Positions 1 through 5,478 are shown, numbered from the stretch's first letter. The stretch is DNA of 5,612 nucleotides from Eubacteriales bacterium (GCA_030528965.1 JAUMXS010000032.1:7006-12617); one strand, 5' to 3'. The notes: a model not told the origin generated them from the letters alone. Program-made: numbers and translations.

Positions 1-128
1 CAGGTGCAGGAATTCCAGTTGCCGCCGCAGCTGCCGCCGCAGGCAAACAGGAGAATAAGAATGATGATGATCCAGAAGCAGCTGCCGTTATTACCGTAGA
101 ACATGTGAAGCCCTTTCTCCGCGCGTAA
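1..128 (+). CDS. C-terminal end of an unidentified protein (5' end outside window)
   Basis: The third forward frame is open from the window edge to a TAA at 126-128 and encodes about 41 residues. They begin with a run of alanines (about residues 7-13), continue through a Lys/Asn/Asp-rich linker, and end in the tail ITVEHVKPFLRA. An Ala-rich segment plus an acidic linker suggests a flexible C-terminal region or interdomain linker, not a folded domain. The first frame is also open to 99, but its translation is less protein-like. I do not recognise the family, and too little is present to assign a function. It lies upstream of mltG on the same strand with 153 bases between, so co-transcription is possible but unproven. 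Confidence 0.45.
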   Translation, partial: GAGIPVAAAAAAAGKQENKNDDDPEAAAVITVEHVKPFLRA

Positions 129-281
129 AAGATATTTTCATCCGCTCCGGCCCCGCGCGGCGGATGTGCCGTCGTCGTTTTTTCGGTGATGCAGCGGAAG
201 GATGGCGCCTGATCCGTCCGTCTGAGTCATACTATGCCCACCGCCCCTGACCGGTGACAACGTTTCGAAGGAGAATCCCCC

Positions 282-1715
282 ATGGCAGACAGTGAAAGAA
301 ACCGGGACCCCCAGTTCCCGGAAACTCCGGACCTTCCGGAAATGCCGGTTAGCCCGGATGATTTGGATACTTCGGATACCCCGGAACCCGGAGATGCTCC
401 GATCGCCCCGGAATCTGCGGATTTCCGGGATGCTCTGATCATGCCGGAAACCCCGGCAGTCCCGGAGGAAACCGGGGAACCCCGGCACGGACTCCGTAAA
501 ATACTTAACCGGAAACGGCTGCAGGAGCAGCTGTTCGCGGAAGAAGAGGATGACTTCAAAGAGGAGCCGCGCGACTACATGCCCATCCGTACGCGCCGCG
601 ACGGTCGTCTGGGCTGTCTGGGCGGATTGATGTACGCTGCGTTCATCATCGCCCTGAGCGTCGTTCTGGCCTGCCTGGCCTGGCTCGCCGCCTCCGACGT
701 CCTCGCGCTCAACAAGCAGGACCTCACCGCCACCGTCACACTCCCGAAGTCCATCTTTACGGAGAAGGAGATCCCCGTCAAGGATGACAGCGGAAAGGTC
801 ACAGATACTAAGCTTGTGGACTCCGCCGATATCGATTACGTCGCACGGGCGCTGAAGGACAGCGGCCTCATCGAGTATGAATTCCTGTTCAAGTTCTATT
901 CCAAACTCTCCGACGCAGATCTGAAGATCGAGCCCGGTACCTATGAGCTCAACACCACCTATGACTATCGCGCCCTCGTCAAAAAGATGCAGATCGGTTC
1001 CGACTCACAGGTCGAGACCCGTCTGACCTTCCCCGAAGGCTTTACGATGGAACAGATCTTCCAGCGGCTGGCAGACAATGAGATCTGTGAGCTGGAAGAC
1101 CTCTATGCCGCTGCGGCCAATTATAACTATTCCTACTCCTTCCTTGAAGGCACGGAAGCCGGCTCGCCCCAGCGTCTGGAAGGTTTTCTGTTCCCGGATA
1201 CCTATGACTTCTATCAGGGCATGCAGGCGGCAAGCGCCATCGACAAGTTCCTGATGAACTTCCACTATAAACTCACCGCAGATATGCTGAAGCAGCTCGA
1301 AAAACGGGGTCTGAACTTCTCTCAGCTCCTGACCGTCGCCTCCATGATCGAAAAAGAAGCCGCCAACGATGATGAGCGTGCGATCATCGCCTCGGTCATC
1401 TATAACCGTCTGGAAAAAAACATGCCGCTGTGTATCGATGCCACCATCCAGTATATCCTTCCGGAACGGCAGAGTTACCTGACCACCGAACACACGCAGA
1501 TCGACGATCCCTACAACACCTATCTGTATACGGGGCTGCCCCCCGGACCTATCTGCAGCCCGGGCATGGCTTCGATCCAGGCGGCACTCAAACCGTCTGC
1601 GACCTCGTACTATTATTACGCACTGGACACCGCCACGCTGACGCACAGATTCTTCCGTACGGCGGAAGAGCACAATGCCTTTGTGGCCACGCAGAATTAC
1701 TCCTCGCTGGGATAA
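282..1715 (+). CDS. mltG: Endolytic murein transglycosylase MltG (YceG-like)
   Basis: Predicted membrane-anchored lytic transglycosylase that cleaves nascent glycan strands and is thought to set strand termination during cell-wall synthesis (known for the MltG/YceG family). The 477-residue protein has a cytoplasmic N-terminal region of about 110 residues that is Pro/Glu/Asp-rich up to about 70 and basic just before the membrane. One transmembrane helix follows at about 113-142, then an extracytoplasmic region with a LysM-like part (about 183-240) and the catalytic domain. Family motifs visible are TFPEGFT (249-255), EGFLFPDTY (300-308), the catalytic-glutamate motif ASMIEKEA with Glu357 as the expected catalytic residue, VIYNRLEKNMPL (372-383), and TGLPPGPICSPG (417-428). 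The start is supported by AAGGAG at 268-273, eight bases upstream. The extension makes it longer than the roughly 340-residue E. coli protein, but long cytoplasmic extensions are usual in Gram-positives. thiN follows after six bases. Confidence 0.95.
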   Translation: MADSERNRDPQFPETPDLPEMPVSPDDLDTSDTPEPGDAPIAPESADFRDALIMPETPAVPEETGEPRHGLRKILNRKRLQEQLFAEEEDDFKEEPRDYMPIRTRRDGRLGCLGGLMYAAFIIALSVVLACLAWLAASDVLALNKQDLTATVTLPKSIFTEKEIPVKDDSGKVTDTKLVDSADIDYVARALKDSGLIEYEFLFKFYSKLSDADLKIEPGTYELNTTYDYRALVKKMQIGSDSQVETRLTFPEGFTMEQIFQRLADNEICELEDLYAAAANYNYSYSFLEGTEAGSPQRLEGFLFPDTYDFYQGMQAASAIDKFLMNFHYKLTADMLKQLEKRGLNFSQLLTVASMIEKEAANDDERAIIASVIYNRLEKNMPLCIDATIQYILPERQSYLTTEHTQIDDPYNTYLYTGLPPGPICSPGMASIQAALKPSATSYYYYALDTATLTHRFFRTAEEHNAFVATQNYSSLG

Positions 1716-1721
1716 TACGTC

Positions 1722-2375
1722 ATGAAAAACATCTGTATTATCATGGGCGCGGGACCGGCGCAAAGTACCGTCCCGAAGCCGGCAGCGGGAGACCTGATCA
1801 TCGCAGCGGACGGCGGTCTGCAGGAGCTGGAACGCCGGAACATTCGCTGGGATCTCACACTGGGAGATTACGACTCTCTCGGTTTTGTCCCCGACCGGGG
1901 CGAAGTGATCCGCCACCCGGTGGAAAAAGACGAAACGGACATGCAGCTTGCTGTACGCGAAGCGGCCGCACGCGGTTATGAGCGTTTCCTGCTGCTGGGA
2001 TCCCTGGGCGGACGACTGGACCATACGCTCGCCAACATGCAGGAACTGCGCCGGATCGCCGAAAGCGGCGGCCGGGCATTTATGGCAGGGGAAGGGCAGG
2101 CCATCACGGCATTGGCAGGCGGCAACACTCTGACATTCCCTGCCGGGATGCAGGGAACCGTTTCCGTTTTCTGCGCAGGAGACCGGGCCGAAGGCGTGAC
2201 GCTGCAGGGTCTGCAGTATACCCTGACGGACGGCATCCTCACCGGCGACACCCCCACCGGCGTCAGCAACGCTTTTACGGGAGCCCCGGCAAGCATCACA
2301 CTCCGCCGCGGAACGCTGTGGGTGCTGTGGACAGAATCCACCGAATCCCTGGCTGCGCGTTTAAGAAACGATTAA
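1722..2375 (+). CDS. thiN: Thiamine diphosphokinase
   Basis: Predicted cytosolic enzyme that transfers pyrophosphate from ATP to thiamine to make thiamine diphosphate, allowing use of salvaged thiamine. The 217-residue length fits the ThiN/TPK family. Diagnostic motifs are AADGG (28-32), GDYDS (48-52, the family's GDFDS acidic motif), EKDETDMQLA (68-77, carrying the conserved KD.TD), GGRLDHTLAN (96-105), and GVSNAF (180-185) in the C-terminal thiamine-binding beta domain. All key acidic residues appear present, so the enzyme is probably active. The ATG lies six bases after the mltG stop, with no clear Shine-Dalgarno sequence between them; translation is probably coupled to mltG. A strong terminator follows 14 bases after the stop. 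Confidence 0.95.
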   Translation: MKNICIIMGAGPAQSTVPKPAAGDLIIAADGGLQELERRNIRWDLTLGDYDSLGFVPDRGEVIRHPVEKDETDMQLAVREAAARGYERFLLLGSLGGRLDHTLANMQELRRIAESGGRAFMAGEGQAITALAGGNTLTFPAGMQGTVSVFCAGDRAEGVTLQGLQYTLTDGILTGDTPTGVSNAFTGAPASITLRRGTLWVLWTESTESLAARLRND

Positions 2376-2389
2376 CCGATAATAAAAAC

Positions 2390-2423
2390 CGTGGGAAGGC
2401 TGTTTGCCTTCCCACGATTTTTT
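2390..2423. terminator. Bidirectional rho-independent terminator between thiN and the CBS-domain gene
   Basis: A perfect 11-bp stem, CGTGGGAAGGC (2390-2400) with GCCTTCCCACG (2406-2416), closes a 5-base TGTTT loop. On the plus strand it is followed by A and six T's (2418-2423), which ends the mltG-thiN transcript. On the minus strand the same stem is followed by five T's (complement of 2384-2388), which ends the converging CBS-domain gene. The plus-strand T-run overlaps the stop codon of the minus-strand gene at 2422-2424, so the two genes are packed end to end. Confidence 0.93.
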
Positions 2424-3735
2424 ATTTCCTATTGACAAGCGTAACCAGTGCGCTTTCCAGCTGATGGTCACGAATCTTCATCTGCCGGACCGTCAGTCCG
2501 GAGACCTCCAGGTCCACGGTCGTTCCGTCCTGCGGGACCGCACCCAACACCCCGAAAATCATACCGCCAAAGGTTTCGCATTCATCACAGGGGAGAACTA
2601 CGCCCAGTTTTTCCTCCAGTTCGCGAAGCGGAGCGCTTCCATGCACTCTCCAGACTCCGTCCCCCATCGCTTCGATGAGAACACGGTTCGGCTCTGCCGC
2701 CGGCGCTTCCATATCCAGATCACCCACCAGCTGTTCCACCAGATCGCTGATCGTCACGATCCCGCTCACGCCGCCGTATTCATCCAACACCACCGCCAGT
2801 TTATTCCGGCTTTGCTTCATGTTCCGGAACAGAACGTCTGCCTTGACCGATTCCGGCACAAAATATGCTGGACGAACCGCCTTTTCCATCACCTGTTCCC
2901 GGCTGTGATCCCGCAGGCGGAAGTATTCCTTCGCATTCAGTATCCCGACTACGTTATCGGGAGTCTCCTCACACACCGGGTACATGGTATATCGGCTTTC
3001 ATAGATGGTTTTGTCCCAGCTTTCCATGTCCTCTTCCATCCACAGGACGCAAAGATCGGTTCGATGCGTGGCAATTTCACCGGCTGTCAGATCGTCAAAT
3101 TCAAAAACATTCTGGATCAGTTCCTTTTCTTCCTGATCTATGACGCCCTTTTCACTGCCCACATCCACCATCATACGGATCTCTTCTTCGCTGACTTCCT
3201 CGTCCTCGGCATCGGGATCAATGCCCATCAGACGCAGAATTGCATTGGTGGATGCTGTGAGCAGCCAGACCACCGGAGCAAATACCTTTGAGATGCCGCT
3301 GACTAATCCGGATATGCCCAAAGCCAGACTCTCCGATTTTCGCATCGCCACCCGTTTCGGCACCAGTTCACCAAATACCAGCGTGAAAAACGACAGAACC
3401 AGCGTGATCACCACGACCGCCGCCGCATCCAGCGCCGAGGCGGAAAACGGTACACCCAGCCGCAGCAGCCACCGGACAAGACCGTCGGAAAAATGATCCG
3501 CCGCAAACGCGCTGCCCAGAAATCCCGATAAGGTTATTGCCACCTGTATCGTCGCCAGAAACCGCGCCGGCTGACTCGTCAGCGCCATCAGGCGCTGTGC
3601 GCGCTTGTCGCCTTCTGCGGCCATCCTTTCCAGCTTATTGTCGTTCACGGAGATCACCGCCAGCTCCGCACAGGCAAAAACAGCGTTCAGCCCGATCAGT
3701 ACTACCTGCAGCAAAAGCATAAGGGCCAGATTCAA
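2422..3735 (-). CDS. CNNM-type membrane protein with CBS pair and CorC/HlyC domain (hemolysin family)
   Basis: Integral membrane protein of the DUF21/CNNM plus CBS-pair plus transporter-associated-domain family. Members are linked to Mg2+ or other divalent cation efflux; the older name 'hemolysin' is not a demonstrated activity. The 437-residue protein has four hydrophobic segments (about 3-30, 57-80, 103-128, 138-165). The DUF21 signatures CAELAVISV (22-30) and FGELVPKRVA (121-130) are visible. An acidic linker (about 173-188) leads to two CBS motifs (about 216-275 and 283-340), the second carrying LDEYGGVSGIVTISDL (317-332). A CorC_HlyC domain follows (about 350-433) with the typical ETFGGMIFG stretch. 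The start is TTG at 3733-3735, chosen because a consensus AGGAGG lies seven bases upstream; the first internal ATG, at 3718-3720, would leave 22 bases. It faces away from mltG-thiN and shares the terminator with it. Substrate cannot be read from sequence. Confidence 0.93.
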   Translation of the reverse strand: MNLALMLLLQVVLIGLNAVFACAELAVISVNDNKLERMAAEGDKRAQRLMALTSQPARFLATIQVAITLSGFLGSAFAADHFSDGLVRWLLRLGVPFSASALDAAAVVVITLVLSFFTLVFGELVPKRVAMRKSESLALGISGLVSGISKVFAPVVWLLTASTNAILRLMGIDPDAEDEEVSEEEIRMMVDVGSEKGVIDQEEKELIQNVFEFDDLTAGEIATHRTDLCVLWMEEDMESWDKTIYESRYTMYPVCEETPDNVVGILNAKEYFRLRDHSREQVMEKAVRPAYFVPESVKADVLFRNMKQSRNKLAVVLDEYGGVSGIVTISDLVEQLVGDLDMEAPAAEPNRVLIEAMGDGVWRVHGSAPLRELEEKLGVVLPCDECETFGGMIFGVLGAVPQDGTTVDLEVSGLTVRQMKIRDHQLESALVTLVNRK

Positions 3736-3742
3736 AACAGTA

Positions 3743-3748
3743 CCTCCT
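3743..3748 (-). promoter_or_regulatory. Shine-Dalgarno sequence fixing a TTG start
   Basis: On the minus strand the sequence reads GAGGAGGT, a full match to the anti-Shine-Dalgarno core, with seven bases to the TTG at 3735. This spacing decides the non-ATG start of the CBS-domain gene. Confidence 0.85.
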
Positions 3749-3999
3749 CAAATAGTCCCTTCGCAACTTTTTTATAAGTCTTCTTTATTTCCATGCTCAG
3801 GCAGACAAAGCCCGCACGGCCTTCTTTTTCAAATTCATTTCGTCATTTCTAATATTGACACGGCGAGCGGATCCATCCTGCCCTGTCCGGACTGCGCAGA
3901 TACCATACAGCACCGTCCGGGCCGCGCCGATGCCGTACGGCATCGCTTTAATCTGCCCGATGCGCCCCGCGTCTCATACGTATCGCTGCGCACGATTTC
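3749..3999. other. Intergenic stretch between the CBS-domain gene and the rplL terminator
   Basis: This 250-base stretch shows no convincing gene. The short open frames here lack ribosome binding sites and run into the rplL terminator. The promoter of the CBS-domain gene must lie here or upstream. A TATAAA on the minus strand (3771-3776) is a possible -10 about 28 bases upstream of the minimal leader, but no good -35 pairs with it. The part near 3860-3990 is GC-rich and has an 18-base perfect palindrome; the part near 3760-3855 is AT-richer. A TTGACA on the plus strand at 3854-3859 has no matching -10. Confidence 0.5.
3928..3945. repeat. 18-base perfect palindrome
   Basis: CGATGCCGTACGGCATCG reads identically on both strands. 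It lies about 190 bases upstream of the CBS-domain gene start and about 55 bases downstream of the rplL terminator T-run. With no loop it suits a dimeric protein operator better than an RNA hairpin, although a small-loop hairpin is possible. No T-run follows on either strand, so it is not a terminator. Its role is unknown. Confidence 0.6.
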
Positions 4000-4033
4000 A
4001 AAAAAGACCCATGACGAGAAGTCGTCATGGGTC
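4000..4033 (-). terminator. Rho-independent terminator of the rplJ-rplL operon
   Basis: A perfect 12-bp stem, GACCCATGACGA (4006-4017) with TCGTCATGGGTC (4022-4033), has a 4-base loop. On the minus strand it is followed by six T's (complement of 4000-4005). It lies 40 bases past the rplL stop. There is no matching T-run on the plus-strand side, so it acts on the minus strand only. Its strength argues that rplJ-rplL is a closed unit not continuing into a downstream gene. Confidence 0.93.
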
Positions 4034-4050
4034 CATGTAAACTCTATGGC

Positions 4051-4068
4051 TCGGAGGGATCCCTCCGA
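4051..4068. repeat. 18-base perfect palindrome in the rplL 3' untranslated region
   Basis: TCGGAGGGATCCCTCCGA is a perfect palindrome that begins five bases after the rplL stop codon and lies upstream of the terminator hairpin. In the rplJ-rplL message it could fold as a second GC-rich stem-loop that slows 3' exonucleases. It has no T-run of its own. Alternatively it is a DNA-binding site. Confidence 0.6.
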
Positions 4069-4073
4069 CGGAA

Positions 4074-4448
4074 TTACTTCAGTTCGACAGTGGCGCCGAC
4101 AGCTTCCAGCTTCGCCTTGAGTTCCTCGGCCTCTTCCTTGGAAACCTGCTCCTTGATCTTGGCAGGAATGCCTTCGACCATGGCCTTCGCTTCGGCAAGG
4201 CCCAGACCGGTGATACCACGGACTTCCTTGATGACCTTGATCTTCTCGGAACCGAAAGAGGTCATGACAACGTCAAACTCGGTCTTCTCTTCGACCGGAG
4301 CGGCAGCAGCGCCACCAGCAGCGGGGGCGGCGACGGCAGCGGCGGAAACACCAAAGGTATCCTCGAGCTCATGAACCAGCTCGGACAGCTCCAGAACGGT
4401 CAGGTTCTTTATTTCTTCGATCATAGCAGTGACTTTTTCGCTAGCCAT
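4074..4448 (-). CDS. rplL: 50S ribosomal protein L7/L12
   Basis: Ribosomal stalk protein that binds as dimers to L10 and recruits and activates the translational GTPases EF-Tu, EF-G and IF2. The 124-residue length is normal. The N-terminal dimerisation domain covers about 1-32 ([14 protein letters not shown]). A flexible hinge rich in Ala, Gly and Pro covers about 36-52, and the globular C-terminal domain covers 53-124. The domain carries EKTEFDVVM, the [18 protein letters not shown] segment (69-88), the conserved VE.IP and the terminal GATVELK. A strong AGGAGGAG site lies just upstream of the ATG at 4448. It follows rplJ after 46 bases. The hinge reads as repeated GCN alanine codons, expected for the family. 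Confidence 0.98.
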   Translation of the reverse strand: MASEKVTAMIEEIKNLTVLELSELVHELEDTFGVSAAAVAAPAAGGAAAAPVEEKTEFDVVMTSFGSEKIKVIKEVRGITGLGLAEAKAMVEGIPAKIKEQVSKEEAEELKAKLEAVGATVELK

Positions 4449-4494
4449 TGATTTCTCCTCCTAAGTTTAAAATATGAATGGGATTGTCCGCAGC

Positions 4495-5022
4495 TTATTC
4501 GGCAGCGGCTTCGGCGGCGGGATCTCCGCCCTTCTGCTCCAGGATCTGGCCCAGGCAAACGGCCAGGCTGGTGATCGGCGCGAGCATGGTGCCCAGCACC
4601 TTGGCATAGAGAGCATCCTTGCTCGGCAGCGTGGCGATCTCCGCCAGCTCTTCTGCGCTCAGAAGACGTCCTTCCATGAAACCGGCCTTGATCTCGAAAC
4701 AATCACCCAGCTTCTTGGCGTACTCACTGGCAATACGGATGGGGGCGATAGGATCGCTTTCCGTCGTGGCCAGAGAGGTCGTTCCCTGCAGAACGGAGTC
4801 CAGCTCATCCAGACCAACGTTCTTGACTGCAAAGCGCATAAGCGTGTTCTTTACAACGTTGTACTGCACGTCGTTCTGACGAAGCTCGCGGCGCAGAGCC
4901 GTATCTTCTTCCACGTTGATGCCCTTGTAATCCACCAGAACACCAGAGGAGGCATTCTGCAGACGCTGAGTCAGCTGCTCAACTATCGCCTGCTTTTCCT
5001 GCAGGACTTTTGCGTTCGGCAT
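4495..5022 (-). CDS. rplJ: 50S ribosomal protein L10
   Basis: L10 anchors the L7/L12 dimers to 23S rRNA, forming the base of the GTPase-activating stalk. The 175-residue protein shows DYKGI (31-35), VVKNTLMRFA (56-65), GTTSLA (80-85) and LPSKDALYAKVLGTMLAPI (132-150), all typical of L10, and a C-terminal helix ending in Ala/Glu that receives L7/L12. The open frame extends upstream to 5094, but the start at 5022 is preferred because MPNAKVLQEKQAIVE is the canonical L10 N-terminus and GGAGGTGA lies eight bases upstream. The extended start would run back through the leader attenuator hairpin. Free L10 complex probably represses its own message by binding the leader upstream. Confidence 0.97.
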   Translation of the reverse strand: MPNAKVLQEKQAIVEQLTQRLQNASSGVLVDYKGINVEEDTALRRELRQNDVQYNVVKNTLMRFAVKNVGLDELDSVLQGTTSLATTESDPIAPIRIASEYAKKLGDCFEIKAGFMEGRLLSAEELAEIATLPSKDALYAKVLGTMLAPITSLAVCLGQILEQKGGDPAAEAAAE

Positions 5023-5030
5023 GTGTGTTT

Positions 5031-5038
5031 TCACCTCC
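5031..5038 (-). promoter_or_regulatory. Shine-Dalgarno sequence of rplJ
   Basis: On the minus strand the sequence GGAGGTGA ends eight bases before the ATG at 5022. It selects this start over the upstream in-frame start of the 199-residue open frame. Confidence 0.85.
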
Positions 5039-5063
5039 GGAATTAGCGATATGCGCCCAAAAG

Positions 5064-5090
5064 AAAAATCCCCGGCCCAAAGGCTCGGGG
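5064..5090 (-). terminator. Attenuator terminator in the rplJ leader
   Basis: On the minus strand CCCCGAGCC-TTTG-GGCCGGGG folds into a GC-rich stem (5 bp, one bulged A, then 3 bp) and is followed by A and five T's, then C and four T's. It sits between the L10-binding part of the leader and the rplJ Shine-Dalgarno. Transcription would stop here unless an alternative fold prevents it, giving transcriptional control of the rplJ-rplL operon. Confidence 0.85.
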
Positions 5091-5180
5091 ACACGAAAAT
5101 CTTACCCTGTTACAGGATCTTCATGTCGTCCTCGGCAGGATTTACAGCCAATTTGACTACCTGCTGTCTTTGGAGCGCGG
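5064..5180 (-). ncRNA. Ribosomal protein L10 leader (autoregulatory mRNA element)
   Basis: This is the 5' untranslated region between the rplJ promoter and rplJ. The minus strand carries the two hallmark strands of the L10 leader: AAAGACAGCAGG (complement of 5160-5171) and CCTGCCGAGGA (complement of 5129-5139). GCAGG can pair with CCTGC to form the kink-turn-bearing stem known to bind the L10(L12)4 complex. A smaller stem, CCTG-TAA-CAGG (complement of 5106-5116), lies between this and the attenuator at 5064-5090 and may act in an alternative fold. In the family, excess L10 complex binds the leader and lowers expression. The motif match is by eye; a covariance-model search for the L10 leader family would settle it. 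Confidence 0.9.
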
Positions 5181-5184
5181 TAGA

Positions 5185-5213
5185 ATTATAACAGCCCTGC
5201 CATGACTTGTCAA
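5185..5213 (-). promoter_or_regulatory. Housekeeping sigma promoter of rplJ-rplL
   Basis: On the minus strand a perfect TTGACA (5208-5213) and a perfect TATAAT (5185-5190) are separated by exactly 17 bases, the ideal SigA/sigma70 spacing. Transcription should start near 5178-5181. Upstream of the -35 lies a strongly AT-rich tract (5214-5270) that could serve as an UP element. Such a consensus promoter fits a ribosomal protein operon. Confidence 0.95.
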
Positions 5214-5263
5214 CAACTTTTTTATATAACTATATATAATTATTTATATTTTTCAATGTATTT

Positions 5264-5269
5264 TATAAT
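5264..5269 (+). promoter_or_regulatory. Candidate -10 element facing tnpV
   Basis: A perfect TATAAT lies in an AT-rich tract. The hexamer 17 bases upstream, TATTTA, is a poor -35 match. If used, transcription would begin near 5276 and produce a leader of about 230 bases ahead of tnpV that contains all the hairpins described here. In such an AT-rich stretch a chance match is quite possible. Confidence 0.25.
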
Positions 5270-5290
5270 CCACCTGATCCCTGAACATAA

Positions 5291-5324
5291 TCGTTCTCCG
5301 GTTTTGATAACCGGTGTTCCACGA
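5291..5324 (+). repeat. Short inverted repeat CCGGTT-TTGAT-AACCGG
   Basis: A 6-bp stem (5298-5303 with 5309-5314) closes the loop TTGAT, with a weaker outer TCGT/ACGA pairing (5291-5294 with 5321-5324). The loop-proximal sequence GGTTTTGATAACCGG resembles GGTTTGATAACCGAG in the terminator at 5438-5478, as if the two hairpins were related copies. Confidence 0.45.
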
Positions 5325-5365
5325 ACCTCCGGGCAGACAAAAAAGCGGCCCCAAATGGCGGGTGT

Positions 5366-5404
5366 CCGTAAAACAGTTAAACCAAAAATTTAACTATTTT
5401 ACGG
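5366..5404. repeat. Long inverted repeat (16-base arms, 7-base loop)
   Basis: CCGTAAAACAGTTAAA (5366-5381) pairs with TTTAACTATTTTACGG (5389-5404) around the loop CCAAAAA. The single mismatch (C5374 with A5396) becomes a G-U wobble in a minus-strand transcript. No T-run follows on either side, so it is not a terminator. The outer nine bases of the right arm (ATTTTACGG, 5396-5404) are also exactly complementary to CCGTAAAAT at 5481-5489, beyond the terminator hairpin. Two alternative pairings are therefore possible. It lies in the probable leader of tnpV or at the end of a mobile element. Confidence 0.75.
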
Positions 5405-5437
5405 CATCTGTCAGACGGGGTTGGCTAAACAAAAGTT

Positions 5438-5478
5438 AGCGATACTTGGTTTGATAACCGAGTATCGCTTCTTTTTTT
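5438..5478 (+). terminator. Rho-independent terminator upstream of tnpV
   Basis: AGCGATACTTGGTT (5438-5451) pairs with AACCGAGTATCGCT (5456-5469), 14 bp with one U-G wobble, around a 4-base TGAT loop. It is followed by TC and seven T's (5472-5478). It points toward tnpV and ends about 30 bases before the tnpV start, with no plus-strand gene between it and the rplJ promoter. It therefore either attenuates tnpV transcription or insulates the element from outside transcription. Confidence 0.88.

Noticed and set aside
61..99. Short frame MMMIQKQLPLLP preceded by AGGAG at 50-54
   Set aside because: It is only 12 codons, lies within the more protein-like third-frame tail, and ATG-ATG-ATG arises from the GAT repeat encoding aspartates.
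139..183. Possible terminator: stem CATCCGC/GCGGATG followed by six T's
   Set aside because: The stem ends about 11 bases before the T-run and has an imperfect 14-base centre, so it does not meet the usual terminator geometry. A weak role cannot be excluded.
1005..2024. 339-residue open frame on the minus strand
   Set aside because: It lies opposite mltG and thiN, both with clear family motifs, and its His/Arg/Val-rich composition is typical of an antisense shadow.
2404..3291. 295-residue plus-strand open frame
   Set aside because: It overlaps the bidirectional terminator and runs antisense to the CBS-domain gene, whose motifs are clear; it has no supported start.
3854..3885. Plus-strand promoter from TTGACA at 3854
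   Set aside because: No TATAAT-like hexamer occurs at 16-18 bases downstream, and no plus-strand gene follows.
4474..5046. 190-residue plus-strand open frame
   Set aside because: It is antisense to rplJ throughout, with no ribosome binding site or recognisable motif.
5023..5094. Extended start for rplJ giving 199 residues
   Set aside because: The extra 24 residues are encoded by the leader attenuator and Shine-Dalgarno region, and the canonical L10 N-terminus begins at 5022.
5341..5365. Terminator on the minus strand at the GCCGCTTTTTT run
   Set aside because: The bases before the T-run (complement of 5347-5365) do not form a stem of more than three or four pairs.
5202..5393. 63-residue plus-strand open frame
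   Set aside because: It begins inside the rplJ promoter, crosses the AT-rich tract and a hairpin, and has no ribosome binding site. Only its last 12 codons are noted as a possible leader peptide.
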